This document shows, piece after piece, positions 32,562 to 41,639 of a stretch of 48,811 bases of DNA; within the stretch, counting starts at the first letter, position 1; each line of letters opens with the position of its first letter. Under the pieces are notes generated by a model. It was given only the letters and a program-made list of their open reading frames with translations. It had not been told where the DNA came from and did not search any database. Source of the DNA: Sphingobacteriales bacterium 44-15 (GTDB taxonomy: Bacteria > Bacteroidota > Bacteroidia > Chitinophagales > Chitinophagaceae); NCBI GenBank assembly GCA_001899685.1, contig MKWG01000034.1, forward strand, positions 1-48,811, in the 5' to 3' direction. The position numbers and the translations under genes were made by a program.

Positions 32562-33569
32562 TTAGAAATAGATCTCCGTAGCGCCGTATCCAAATGAAGG
32601 ATGGAACTGGTTGACAAAAGACCTGACTTCCTTTTTGGAACGGAGTACTGCATGGATCTCATCGCGGAGCTTACCTGTGCCCACACCATGCACTACAATC
32701 AGCATGGATTGATGATGCTGCAACGCCAGGTCGTAATACTTTTCAAATTCCTTTAGCTGCAGGTCGAGCTTCTCAGCGTTATTCATCTTTTGCCAGTTGT
32801 CGGTCAGCTTTTCAATGTGGAGATCAACTACAGTACGGGGAGGAGCGTTATGTTTAGCGCTTCCGGACTGGGATATCTTATAGCCTGCTGCGGATAATTT
32901 GCTGAGATCAGGCTTGTCTTCGGGAATGCTATCGGGATATTGCTCAAATAAGGGATAAGCAAAGCTGGCTTCCTGCCTGTGCCGCATCTCTTCAATTTGT
33001 TTGAACAACTGCTTTGCTTTGGGCTTAATGGAAGTTTCGTAGAACTGTGCTTTTTGCCTGTCCGGTTTTACCAGGGAAAATTCGAAGGCGAACTTCGGTA
33101 TATCATTCAGCGTTTCAAATAAGATATCATGCAGGTAAAAATCATTCAGCGGCATGATCTCGTTTTCCAGCTCAAAATCCACCCTTCCGTTATAAGAAAG
33201 CGTATAGATGAACCGGTAAGGGGTCTGGGTCTGGTTGACAAGATATAATTTCAGCTTTTCCACTATATCGTCGTCAAATACATCTTTATCAAATACGGGC
33301 AGAAAAGCCAGCCATACGCCTTCGGTTACCTGGTAACGTGTATTGCCTTTTTCTTTTTTAATGCTGTCAACATATTGTTTCGGCTTTTTAGGCTCCTGCT
33401 TTTTCTGTGAGAATCTTTTGAAATAGGGAAAGTCAATCTGGTCGAGGTATACAGGAAATTTTACGCCCCTGATATTGACCAAAACCATTTCTTCATTGAT
33501 AATGTCCACTATCTCCCCTTCTTCTTCTGAATATAATATAATGATCTTATCGCCAACCTGGTATTTCAT
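32562..33569 (-). CDS. DUF2027 and Smr-domain protein
   Basis: 335 residues from the ATG at 33569. The N-terminal segment MKYQVGDKIIILYSEEEGEI is a small barrel with KOW-like spacing (DUF2027). The middle domain (about 100-215) is beta-rich. The C-terminal Smr domain (about 255-335) has VVDLHIEKL, then LIVVHGVGTGKLRDEIHAVL, HPSFGYGATEIYF. Smr domains bind or nick structured nucleic acids, as in MutS2; here the domain is free of MutS. A role in RNA or ribosome quality control is plausible. A -7 box (33577-33584) lies seven bases before the start. Confidence 0.85.
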   Translation of the reverse strand: MKYQVGDKIIILYSEEEGEIVDIINEEMVLVNIRGVKFPVYLDQIDFPYFKRFSQKKQEPKKPKQYVDSIKKEKGNTRYQVTEGVWLAFLPVFDKDVFDDDIVEKLKLYLVNQTQTPYRFIYTLSYNGRVDFELENEIMPLNDFYLHDILFETLNDIPKFAFEFSLVKPDRQKAQFYETSIKPKAKQLFKQIEEMRHRQEASFAYPLFEQYPDSIPEDKPDLSKLSAAGYKISQSGSAKHNAPPRTVVDLHIEKLTDNWQKMNNAEKLDLQLKEFEKYYDLALQHHQSMLIVVHGVGTGKLRDEIHAVLRSKKEVRSFVNQFHPSFGYGATEIYF

Positions 33570-33576
33570 AATGCTG

Positions 33577-33584
33577 CAAAAATA
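33577..33584 (-). promoter_or_regulatory. -7 box TATTTTTG next to the Smr gene start
   Basis: Minus-strand TATTTTTG followed by GCAGCATT and ATG, leaving little or no leader. Confidence 0.4.
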
Positions 33585-33599
33585 CGTAATGGGAGGCAT

Positions 33600-33664
33600 C
33601 AGGTATCAGCTATTAGCCGTGAGCTATGGGCTATGAGCTGACAGCCCAAAGCTGATAGCCGTAA
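33600..33664. repeat. AGCTATC-type repeat hairpin
   Basis: ATCAGCTATTAGCCGTGAGC and the following units show the 7-bp rhythm. AGCTATGGGCT (about 33623-33633) pairs with AGCCCAAAGCT (about 33644-33654) with one mismatch. Same family as 22219-22308 and 46574-46632. It lies between the stop of the methyltransferase gene and the Smr start. Confidence 0.7.
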
Positions 33665-33670
33665 GTCTTT

Positions 33671-34228
33671 TCACTTTCCCTCATGTTTCAGCAACTGTAC
33701 CAGCTCCCACAGCACGATGCCTGCCGCCACGGATATATTGAAGGAATGCTTCATGCCTGTCTGCGGGATCTCGATACATCCTTCGCACAACGGCAGCACT
33801 TCATCAGATACACCACTTACCTCGTTACCGAAGATCACGGCAATCTTTCCGGAGCCGGCATGCTCCGCCAGTTGCTGCCATTCAACATTGCCGAGCGCCA
33901 GGCTGCCTTCTGCCTGTTCCACCGCCCATACGCTATAGCCCGCTGCCTTCAACTGATGCACTGCCTCTGTTGCGGAAGGGAAATATTTCCATGCTACCGT
34001 TTCCGTAGCGCCGAGGGCTGTCTTGTGAATATCGCGGTGCGGGGGTTGCGGCGTATACCCGCAGAGATAAATGGCTTCGACCAGGAAAGCGTCTGCCGTG
34101 CGGAAGACACTGCCTACATTATGCATGCTGCGTATATTGTCCAGTACCACTGTTACCGGCGTTTTTTCTGACATCCTGAATGCTTCTACCGATTTCCGGT
34201 TCAGCTCATCCATGGTTAATTTTCGCAT
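33671..34228 (-). CDS. TrmH/SpoU-family RNA 2'-O-methyltransferase
   Basis: 185 residues from the ATG at 34228 (the Met codon at 34213 is an alternative). The three SPOUT motifs are present: NIRSMHNVGSVFRTAD (31-46), IFGNEVSGV (132-140) and IPQTGMKHSFNISVA (154-168), which form the trefoil-knot AdoMet site. Length is that of a bare catalytic domain without the L30e-like substrate-binding extension, as in TrmH/TrmL. Target probably tRNA or rRNA ribose; the exact base cannot be predicted. Possibly co-transcribed with the Smr gene across the repeat. Confidence 0.92.
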   Translation of the reverse strand: MRKLTMDELNRKSVEAFRMSEKTPVTVVLDNIRSMHNVGSVFRTADAFLVEAIYLCGYTPQPPHRDIHKTALGATETVAWKYFPSATEAVHQLKAAGYSVWAVEQAEGSLALGNVEWQQLAEHAGSGKIAVIFGNEVSGVSDEVLPLCEGCIEIPQTGMKHSFNISVAAGIVLWELVQLLKHEGK

Positions 34229-34233
34229 GCGGA

Positions 34234-34241
34234 CAAAGATA
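34234..34241 (-). promoter_or_regulatory. -7 box TATCTTTG next to the methyltransferase start
   Basis: Minus-strand TATCTTTG, TCCGC, then the ATG at 34228: another case of a promoter box within five bases of a start codon. Confidence 0.4.
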
Positions 34242-34249
34242 GTCAAGGG

Positions 34250-34345
34250 AGGTCAGCTATGAGCGGTAGGCAATGAATGCGTGAAACGTCAAACGGGAAA
34301 AGTGGGACAGGGAGAGGTTGCTCATCTCCTCGTTAGCAACCTTAA
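34250..34345. repeat. Mixed AGCTATG and GTGAAAC heptad repeat
   Basis: GTCAGCT ATGAGCG GTAGGCA ATGAATG CGTGAAAC GTCAAAC GGGAAAA GTGGGAC: both variants merge here without a break, arguing that AGCTATC and GTGAAAC arrays belong to one continuum. It lies in the divergent spacer between the methyltransferase and sigma-factor genes. Confidence 0.6.
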
Positions 34346-34475
34346 GACTGGAGCCCTGCCTGTGAAAAATTGAAATGTACCCGAATTGCAGAATGCGAAG
34401 TGGAAGTATTTTGTTTTTTCCTATCTTTATTGCAGTGTATATAATTGAATGCATAATTCCCCTTATTGCATTTTT

Positions 34476-35075
34476 ATGAAAAAGGGTATCAATCCTGAAC
34501 AACAGCTCGTGAGAGATATAAAAAGCGGTGATGCTTCAGCGTTTGATACATTGTATTGGAAATACCATAAAGCAGTTTACTTCAATATTCTCAGGCTTAT
34601 AAAAGACCCCGACACTTCAAAAGATATTTTACAGGAAGTATTTATTACCCTCTGGATAAAAAGAAACACGCTAAGTCCTGAAATGCGCATTGGCGGGTGG
34701 CTGTTCACTACGAGTTACCATAAATGCATTGATCATTTAAGGCTTACTATTGCAGAGTCTCTTTGGGACGGTGAAGTAAGTATAGCTGACGAATGGATTG
34801 ACTTAAGGAAAGAAAAAGAACAGGAGAGCCGCCTGCAACTGATACAACAGGCAGTGCATAACTTATCTCCGAAAAAGAGAGCAGTATTTGAACTATGCAA
34901 GCTTAAGGGTAAAACTTATGAAGAAACGGCGCGGGAGTTAAATATTTCAAAGTATACCGTTAAAGAATATCTCTCGGCAGCAATTATATATATAAAAAAC
35001 TATATCCACAGGCAACCGCAATCGCCGGTTTCAATTTTACTTATTTTATCTGCTTTTTATCCCCCCTTTTTTTAG
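34476..35075 (+). CDS. ECF-type RNA polymerase sigma factor (Bacteroidota FecI-like)
   Basis: 199 residues from the ATG at 34476. Region 2 (about 25-90) includes FDTLYWKYHKAVYFNI and DPDTSKDILQEVFITLWIKR; region 4 (about 125-175) has LSPKKRAVFELCKLKGKTYE followed by ETARELNISKYTVKEYLSAA. The C-terminus is hydrophobic (ILLILSAFYPPFF), a feature common in sigma factors of this subgroup. Paired with the FecR gene 82 bp downstream and the SusC gene with an STN domain, it should transcribe the SusCD locus when the outer-membrane signal arrives. Upstream TATCTTTA (34422) matches the -7 consensus with one mismatch. Confidence 0.93.
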   Translation: MKKGINPEQQLVRDIKSGDASAFDTLYWKYHKAVYFNILRLIKDPDTSKDILQEVFITLWIKRNTLSPEMRIGGWLFTTSYHKCIDHLRLTIAESLWDGEVSIADEWIDLRKEKEQESRLQLIQQAVHNLSPKKRAVFELCKLKGKTYEETARELNISKYTVKEYLSAAIIYIKNYIHRQPQSPVSILLILSAFYPPFF

Positions 35076-35089
35076 AAATCCCCGTATTC

Positions 35090-35136
35090 ATTGTGAACAG
35101 GCAACAGGCAATGGTGAATTCACTATTCACCCATGA
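35090..35136. repeat. Heptad hairpin inside the sigma/FecR operon
   Basis: GTGAACA GGCAACA GGCAATG GTGAATT CACTATT CACCCAT: short facing heptads in the 82-bp spacer between sigma factor and FecR genes, the only member of the family lying within an apparent operon of tightly linked function. Confidence 0.7.
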
Positions 35137-35157
35137 CACAGCGCTAATATTAAAACG

Positions 35158-36387
35158 GTGGAAGAAAATAATAAAAATGACCTCGATAACGGGCTGGCAC
35201 AGCTATTGGCGAAACAGACCTGGACCAAAGAGGAAAAGCAATGGCTTCTGGATTTTCTGGAAAATACAGACAGCGGAGAGTTGCAAATGCTGCTCCGGCA
35301 ACAGTTTGAGTTAAGGGAACAGAATCTGGAAAATACACTGCCGTATGATCCTGCAGGTATATTGCAACAGATACATGAAAAAGCCGGTATCCCTCTGTCA
35401 CATGAAAGATCATTAGTGGTGAGGTTCTGGCGACAGGGAGTTGCGGCAGCTTCTGTAATACTGGGCTTTGCGCTGTTGGGATATTTTGTCTTTATTAAAC
35501 GTGCGCCGCAACAATTTGCCCATATACGAAAGGCTGCTAAGGAAAGTAAAAAGGAGGATATCGGCCCTGGTACCAATAAAGCCATGTTGCTGCTTGACAA
35601 TGGAGCAAATGTGATACTTGATGATGCCCGGAATGGGATACTTGCCCGGGAAGGGAATGTCAACATCGTAAAATCGGGAGAAAAACTCGACTATCAGTCG
35701 TTGCATGCTAAAAGTGACAAAATAGCCTATAACACGATTGTTACGCCACGCGGAGGGCAATACCAGGTTGAATTGTCTGATGGTACCAAAGTGTGGTTGA
35801 ATGCAGCTTCGTCCATACGGTTCCCGGCTTCTTTCCCGGCAAAAGAAAGGGTGGTTGAAATATCGGGAGAAGTATATTTTGAAGTTGCAGCGCTAATGAA
35901 GGCCGGAACAAAAGATAAAGTTCCCTTTATTGTAAAGATCAATACTACTCCAGGGGATGGGGGTGAAGTAAAAGTATTGGGAACACACTTTGACATCATG
36001 GCATATCCTGAGGAGCCGGAAGTGCGCACGACTTTGCTGGAAGGATCCGTTGTGTACAATAATAATGGAAATTCCCAAAAGCTTCTTCCTGGTCAGCAGT
36101 CGGCATATTCCTCTGCCGGAGGAATTAAAGTCCGGGAAGATATAAAAACAGACGATATAATATCCTGGAAAAATGGCTCCTTTCATTTTGAGGGTTGCGA
36201 TCTGGAAGTTGTATTAAGGCAATTGAGCCGGTGGTATGATGCAGATGTTGTTTTCAAAAGAAAAATAGACGATAAATTTTATGCAGACATCCCGATGAAT
36301 ACAATGCTGTCGGATGCGCTAAAAGCATTGGAGCTTACAGGGCTTGTTCATTTTACAATAGAAAACGGAAAAATAATTGTGCATTAA
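35158..36387 (+). CDS. FecR-family anti-sigma factor
   Basis: 409 residues with a GTG start (no ATG fits in frame before the conserved N-terminus). Cytoplasmic sigma-binding part 1-90, one membrane helix (94-113, AAASVILGFALLGYFVF), periplasmic FecR domain (about 195-300, IVTPRGGQYQVELSDGTKVW, LNAASSIRFPASF, GEVYFEVA) and a C-terminal DUF4974 domain (about 335-409, FEGCDLEVVLRQLSRWYDAD). It holds the ECF sigma factor inactive until the STN domain of the neighbouring SusC signals through the periplasm. Confidence 0.92.
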   Translation: MEENNKNDLDNGLAQLLAKQTWTKEEKQWLLDFLENTDSGELQMLLRQQFELREQNLENTLPYDPAGILQQIHEKAGIPLSHERSLVVRFWRQGVAAASVILGFALLGYFVFIKRAPQQFAHIRKAAKESKKEDIGPGTNKAMLLLDNGANVILDDARNGILAREGNVNIVKSGEKLDYQSLHAKSDKIAYNTIVTPRGGQYQVELSDGTKVWLNAASSIRFPASFPAKERVVEISGEVYFEVAALMKAGTKDKVPFIVKINTTPGDGGEVKVLGTHFDIMAYPEEPEVRTTLLEGSVVYNNNGNSQKLLPGQQSAYSSAGGIKVREDIKTDDIISWKNGSFHFEGCDLEVVLRQLSRWYDADVVFKRKIDDKFYADIPMNTMLSDALKALELTGLVHFTIENGKIIVH

Positions 36388-36491
36388 AAATCACTTTTTA
36401 TGATGTTACCCAAGCCAACTTAATCCTGACATATTGTATTAATAAAAAACCGGGAGTGCGCTAACACTACCGGCCACATTTAGTTAATACA

Positions 36492-36532
36492 AACCAAACT
36501 AGAGAATCAGTCTTTATTGTTTAACCAAACTA
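36492..36532 (+). promoter_or_regulatory. Direct repeat AACCAAACTA, 31-bp spacing, upstream of susC
   Basis: AACCAAACTA occurs at 36492-36501 and again at 36523-36532, three helical turns apart, ending nine bases before the SusC start codon. It could bind a regulator or RNA polymerase on one DNA face, or be an mRNA leader element. Confidence 0.45.
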
Positions 36533-36541
36533 TACAAAGCT

Positions 36542-39500
36542 ATGCATTTATTTGCTTGTCTCCAATACAGGAGACAGAACCATAGAGTTTTCTTAAGAAA
36601 ACTTCTGCTTATGAATTTTTTTACTTTTTTACTATTGATCGTTTGTATCAGCACTCACGGCAACGGGTTTTCTCAACAGGTGAGCTTATCCCAAAAAAAT
36701 GCGGGGCTGGAAAAAATATTTAAAGAGATACATAAACAAACAGGGTACACTTTTGTCTATACCAGAAGCCTCCTGAAAAAGAGCAGGAACATCAGCATAC
36801 ATGTTGAAAACGCTCCTATCGAAAGGTCGCTGGATATCTGCTTTAAAGATCAACCCCTCACCTATACCATTCTGAACAGAATGGTAATCATCAAAGAAAA
36901 AGAAATTACTGTTCAGAAAGAAACTATATATGCTGAGCCTTCTGCCGCAATATCTGTTACCGGAAAAGTAACCGATAGCAAGGGGCAGCCTCTTGAAGGG
37001 GCGACCATTTTAGTGAAAGGTACTTCTAACGGGGTGAAATCGGACGCGGGCGGTAATTTTTCCATTGAAGCAGGACCTCATTCAACTTTGGTTATTTCTT
37101 TTGTCGGGTTTGAACCTGCCGAAGTAAAAATCGGCAGCCAGACCAGTATTGCAGTACAGCTAAAACCTTCTTCGGCAACAACTGATGAGGTAGTAATAGT
37201 CGGGTATGGAACCCAGAAGAAAACAAGCCTTACAAGCGCTGTTGCAGATATTAAGGGGGAAGACCTGAACAAACGTTCGGTGGCAAATGCCCAGCAATCT
37301 CTGCAGGGACTTGCTCCGGGAGTGACAGTAATAGACCGGGGTGGATATCCGGGAGAATCTGATGTGATGATACGGGTGAGAGGAATAACCACATTAAGCG
37401 GTAATGATCCTCTGGTGATGGTGGACGGCATTGAACAGCCGCTCAAGGATGTAAATCCTAACGACATTGAGACTATTGCAGTGCTTAAAGATGCCGCTTC
37501 TACCGCAATATATGGTTCAAGGGCTGCGAATGGTGTGGTGCTGGTTACAACTAAAAGAGCAAAATCGGGTAAGCTGTTTGTAAACCTGAATAGTTATTAC
37601 GCCATACAAAATGTGATTTACAACCCCAAGCAAATGGGAATGGAGGATTATATGCGTATGCAAAATGTTGCGTATGAAAATGCAGGTGCACCCGCTCCTT
37701 TTCCCGAGGATACTATTACAAAATGGGTTAATTCTACTGACAGGATAAGATATCCGCTGGTGAACGACTGGATCAATGTAATGTTTAGCCCTGCTCCTCA
37801 GCAGAACCATACTTTAACGGTTTCAGGAGGGAATGATAAAACGAAAAGCTTATTATCATTGAATTTTTTCGACCAGGATGGAATTATTACTAATACTCAT
37901 TCCCAGCAACCAAGCATCCGCTTTAATACAGACTTTAAAGTTTCAAAAAAAATTACTTTATCGGGCGACTTCAATTACCGGTTAAAGAATTACCGGCAAC
38001 CAACGTATGCGGAAACTTCGATCAAATATATGTGGGCCAGTTCAAATTTTGCGGTGCCCCGTTACCCTGATGGTACTTATGGGCTGAGCTCTGACGGGAT
38101 CAGTCCTTTGGTTCAGGCGGAATTGCGGGGAGTATCTCATTTCAAAAATAATTTTGGGGTTGCAAACCTAAAAGCCAATATAGAGATATTGAAAGGACTC
38201 AATTTTGAGACCCAGTATGGAATTACACTAAGTGGATTAAGCCAGAAGATATTCTCAAATGCGTACGAGATAAGGGATTATTATGACCCTTCACTGATAA
38301 GACAGGAGGTAAAAACTAATTCACTTACAGAGATACGGGACTATTCGGAGCAGTCAACGCTGAATAATCTTCTTACATACCAGGTAGCAGCAGGAAAACA
38401 TGCATTCAAGGCCCTGTTGGGTTACTCTCAGGTAGCTTATAAGTATAATTATCTATCGGCAGGTCGCAAAGATTTTTACAATAATGATATTCAATCCATA
38501 TCGCAGGGGTCGCTCTCTTCAAGAGATAATACTGGATATGAGTCTGCATGGGGGCTGCGTTCTTACTTTGGCCGCTTTAATTATAATTATGCGGAAAAGT
38601 ATTTTATCGAACTCAATGGCAGGTATGATGGATCTTCCAGGTTTACAGGAAGCAACAGGTACAGCTTTTTCCCTTCTGTTTCCGGCGCCTGGCGTATCTC
38701 CAGGGAGAAATTCTGGGATCCTTTTTCAGACATTGTTAATGAATTGAAGATACGGGGTTCCTGGGGGAAAACCGGTAACCAGAGCGTAGGATTATATTCT
38801 TACCTGGAAACATTGTCTGCATTGAATTATAATTTTGGAGGCGCTTCTGTTCAGGGACTTTACCAGTCAGCAGTAGCAAATTCAAATCTTACCTGGGAAA
38901 CAACGGTTCAGTCTGATGTAGGACTGGACGCATCTTTCTTCAACAACAAGCTCGGAATTACATTTGATTATTATAACAAGAAGACAGAAGGAATACTTCT
39001 TTACCTGCCTATTCCTCTTACGGTAGGGCTGAATGCACCTCCTCAAAATGCAGGAAGCGTGGAAAACAAAGGATGGGAATTAGGAATTTCCTACAGATCG
39101 GCCGTGAAAGACTTTCGTTACGGCTTAGCTTTCAATATCTCGGACGTGTCCAACAAAATTACAAGCCTTGCCGGAACCGGGCCTTATATATATAATAACT
39201 ATTGGGTGACTACCATTCAGGAAGAAGGGTTGCCTATTAACGCTTACATTGGGTACAAGGCAGATGGATTTTTTAAGACCCAGGCAGAAGTGGATAGTTA
39301 TCCTACTTTGTTCCCGGGAACAAAGCCCGGAGATTTAAAATATGTGGACGTCAATAAAGACGGGAAGCTTGATGCTGCAGATATGGTATACATCGGTTCT
39401 GATATTCCTCATTTCACCTTTGGGCTGAATATGGATCTTAGTTATAAAAACTTTGACATGAACCTTCTTTTTCAGGGAGTGGGCAAGGTGCAGGCAATGA

Positions 39501-39874
39501 TTGGAGAAGCAGCCGGGAATATTGAATGGCAAAGCTTTGTAATGGACTTTGAAAAAGATTACTGGACGCCCACACATACTGATGCAAAGTTTCCGCGACC
39601 TGAAGCCTTTGCTGATAAAAATTGGGTAAACTCTGATTTCTGGCTGCTTAATTCTTCTTACCTGAAATTAAAAAATATCCAGTTAGGATATACCTTGCCT
39701 TCCGCACTAACCGACAGAGTTAATATTCAAAAGCTGAGAATATATGTTGCCAAGTCCAACGTATTTACAATTTCGAAGGCTAATAAATGGGGAATGGATC
39801 CGGAGTTTAATGTAAGCATGCGGGAGTATCCGCAGCTTTCTCTGACCACGATTGGACTTAACCTTACTTTTTAA
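36542..39874 (+). CDS. SusC/RagA-type TonB-linked outer-membrane transporter with STN signalling domain
   Basis: 1110 residues. Long N-region, then a signal helix (about 24-40) ending GNGFSQQ; an STN domain (about 47-118, LEKIFKEIHKQTGYTFVYT); a carboxypeptidase-regulatory domain (138-208, VTGKVTDSKGQPLEGATILV); TonB box DEVVIVGYGTQKK (215-227); a plug with DPLVMVDGIEQPLKDVNPND; and a 22-strand barrel ending in GLNLTF. It forms the outer-membrane channel of a nutrient uptake pair with the SusD 18 bp downstream and signals through STN to FecR. Cargo is probably a glycan or glycoside given the neighbours. The Met at residue 24 is an alternative start. Confidence 0.95.
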   Translation: MHLFACLQYRRQNHRVFLRKLLLMNFFTFLLLIVCISTHGNGFSQQVSLSQKNAGLEKIFKEIHKQTGYTFVYTRSLLKKSRNISIHVENAPIERSLDICFKDQPLTYTILNRMVIIKEKEITVQKETIYAEPSAAISVTGKVTDSKGQPLEGATILVKGTSNGVKSDAGGNFSIEAGPHSTLVISFVGFEPAEVKIGSQTSIAVQLKPSSATTDEVVIVGYGTQKKTSLTSAVADIKGEDLNKRSVANAQQSLQGLAPGVTVIDRGGYPGESDVMIRVRGITTLSGNDPLVMVDGIEQPLKDVNPNDIETIAVLKDAASTAIYGSRAANGVVLVTTKRAKSGKLFVNLNSYYAIQNVIYNPKQMGMEDYMRMQNVAYENAGAPAPFPEDTITKWVNSTDRIRYPLVNDWINVMFSPAPQQNHTLTVSGGNDKTKSLLSLNFFDQDGIITNTHSQQPSIRFNTDFKVSKKITLSGDFNYRLKNYRQPTYAETSIKYMWASSNFAVPRYPDGTYGLSSDGISPLVQAELRGVSHFKNNFGVANLKANIEILKGLNFETQYGITLSGLSQKIFSNAYEIRDYYDPSLIRQEVKTNSLTEIRDYSEQSTLNNLLTYQVAAGKHAFKALLGYSQVAYKYNYLSAGRKDFYNNDIQSISQGSLSSRDNTGYESAWGLRSYFGRFNYNYAEKYFIELNGRYDGSSRFTGSNRYSFFPSVSGAWRISREKFWDPFSDIVNELKIRGSWGKTGNQSVGLYSYLETLSALNYNFGGASVQGLYQSAVANSNLTWETTVQSDVGLDASFFNNKLGITFDYYNKKTEGILLYLPIPLTVGLNAPPQNAGSVENKGWELGISYRSAVKDFRYGLAFNISDVSNKITSLAGTGPYIYNNYWVTTIQEEGLPINAYIGYKADGFFKTQAEVDSYPTLFPGTKPGDLKYVDVNKDGKLDAADMVYIGSDIPHFTFGLNMDLSYKNFDMNLLFQGVGKVQAMIGEAAGNIEWQSFVMDFEKDYWTPTHTDAKFPRPEAFADKNWVNSDFWLLNSSYLKLKNIQLGYTLPSALTDRVNIQKLRIYVAKSNVFTISKANKWGMDPEFNVSMREYPQLSLTTIGLNLTF

Positions 39875-39892
39875 TCAAAACAGAAAGATACT

Positions 39893-41455
39893 ATGAAACT
39901 TAAATATATATGTATTCCTGCAATGCTGCTCATGGTTGGATGCAGCAAGAATCTGTTGAATACTATTCCGAATGACCGCATTACTTCAGATATATTCTGG
40001 TCTACGGAAAAAGATGCAGTCATAGCCTCCAATGCGCTTTACACATTTCTTGACGGTACAGAGCAACTGCACCGGGATGTATTCTCCGACATAGCGCATA
40101 CTAATACTCAATATGGTGACTATAAAGCAATAGAATTAGGATCATATAATGCACAAAGCCCTGTAGTTGAAGCAGAGTGGACCAATGACTATAAAGGAGT
40201 CCGTGCAGCCAATTATTTTATAGAAAATATTGATAAAGTGGTAACGCCCGACGCTGGTATAATTACCCGGCTGACCGGCGAAGCCCGGTTTCTCCGTGCA
40301 TATTTCTATACTAAACTTGCGTTTATATATGGCTCTGTTCCGCTAATTACGAAAACAATTACGATTGAGGAAGGGCGGACTGTAACCCAGGCTCCCGTGG
40401 ACGAACCCTGGGATTATATTTATGAAGAGCTGAACAAAGCTGCGGGGGAACTGCCGCTTACGGCCAGTGAAAAGGGAAGGATCACAAAAGGTGCGGCCTT
40501 AGCTTTGAATGCACGGGCTATGCTATATGCAAAACGGTATGATAAAGCGGCAGCGCTGGCAAAAGCCGTCATGGATCTGAATGTGTACAGCTTATATCCC
40601 TCTTACCGGAATCTTTTTTCTTACGCGGCGGAGAATAACAGCGAGGTGATCTTAAATAAAGAATTTATTAAAGACGCCTATGCGAACGATGTAATGGCTC
40701 TTTTTGCGCCTTTTTCAATTTTATCAAATGGGGTGACTGTTGTACCACTGAAGAAAATTGTGGACAGCTATGAAATGACCAATGGTAAAAACATTAATGA
40801 GGCAGGAAGTGGCTTTGATGCCTATAATCCTTACAAAAACAGGGATCCCCGTCTTAAATATTCAGTGTATGTGCCGGGGGATACCCTTCCGACAGGCGCT
40901 ATATTTGATTCCCGTCCTAATAGCGGTACAATAGATGCTGTAGGGTCCAACTACCAGGTATCTGTAACAGGATTTTATGTGAAAAAATATATTAACAAAG
41001 AAGATGTAAATGACCTGTCGAACTGCGGGATCAATATAATATTACTCCGTTATGCAGAGATATTGCTGACTTATGCAGAGGCAAAAATTGAACTAAACCA
41101 GATTGATGAATCCGTGTATGATGCTATTAATGAAGTCAGAAAGCGCCCTGATGTAAATATGCCTTCGGTCATTCAGCCCCAGTCGCAGGAAGCGTTACGG
41201 GAAACCGTCCGGAATGAACGAATGGTGGAACTGGCTTTTGAAGGTCAGCGTTTCTTTGATATCCGGAGATGGGCTATCGCACCTGAAGTTTTTAATGTGC
41301 CTATCCTCGGGCTTACTTACGTAAACAACGGGCAATTGGAAACGGTAGATCAGGCCGGGGTAGTAAGAAGTTTTCAGCAACGCGATTATTTATGGCCCAT
41401 TCCGCAAAAGGAAATGGATCTGAATAAAAACCTTAAGCCAAACCCCGGCTGGTGA
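39893..41455 (+). CDS. SusD/RagB-type nutrient-binding lipoprotein
   Basis: 520 residues with lipobox MVGC (Cys17). SusD hallmarks: NDRITSDIFWSTEKDAVIAS near the N-terminus, a TPR-like helical core (LTGEARFLRAYFYTKLAFIY, LNARAMLYAKRYDKAAALAK), LRYAEILLTYAEAKIELNQ, and the C-terminal VRNERMVELAFEGQRFFDIR and YLWPIPQKEMDLN. It caps the SusC barrel at the cell surface and binds the ligand. The 18-bp spacing confirms a SusCD pair. Normal length. Confidence 0.95.
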   Translation: MKLKYICIPAMLLMVGCSKNLLNTIPNDRITSDIFWSTEKDAVIASNALYTFLDGTEQLHRDVFSDIAHTNTQYGDYKAIELGSYNAQSPVVEAEWTNDYKGVRAANYFIENIDKVVTPDAGIITRLTGEARFLRAYFYTKLAFIYGSVPLITKTITIEEGRTVTQAPVDEPWDYIYEELNKAAGELPLTASEKGRITKGAALALNARAMLYAKRYDKAAALAKAVMDLNVYSLYPSYRNLFSYAAENNSEVILNKEFIKDAYANDVMALFAPFSILSNGVTVVPLKKIVDSYEMTNGKNINEAGSGFDAYNPYKNRDPRLKYSVYVPGDTLPTGAIFDSRPNSGTIDAVGSNYQVSVTGFYVKKYINKEDVNDLSNCGINIILLRYAEILLTYAEAKIELNQIDESVYDAINEVRKRPDVNMPSVIQPQSQEALRETVRNERMVELAFEGQRFFDIRRWAIAPEVFNVPILGLTYVNNGQLETVDQAGVVRSFQQRDYLWPIPQKEMDLNKNLKPNPGW

Positions 41456-41639
41456 TTTGAGCCTGAAAAGATGCATTTTAAAACGGACAAAGAAAAGATA
41501 GTTACAAGGTGCAAGGTTTGTAAAGGACACAAATAAAATATAGCCATTTCGCAACACCCCCATTAATATGATAGTAATAGATGGTATTTTTACAGTGAGG
41601 CAGCATCCTGATTATTAAATTGGTAATTTTTAAGGTTTA

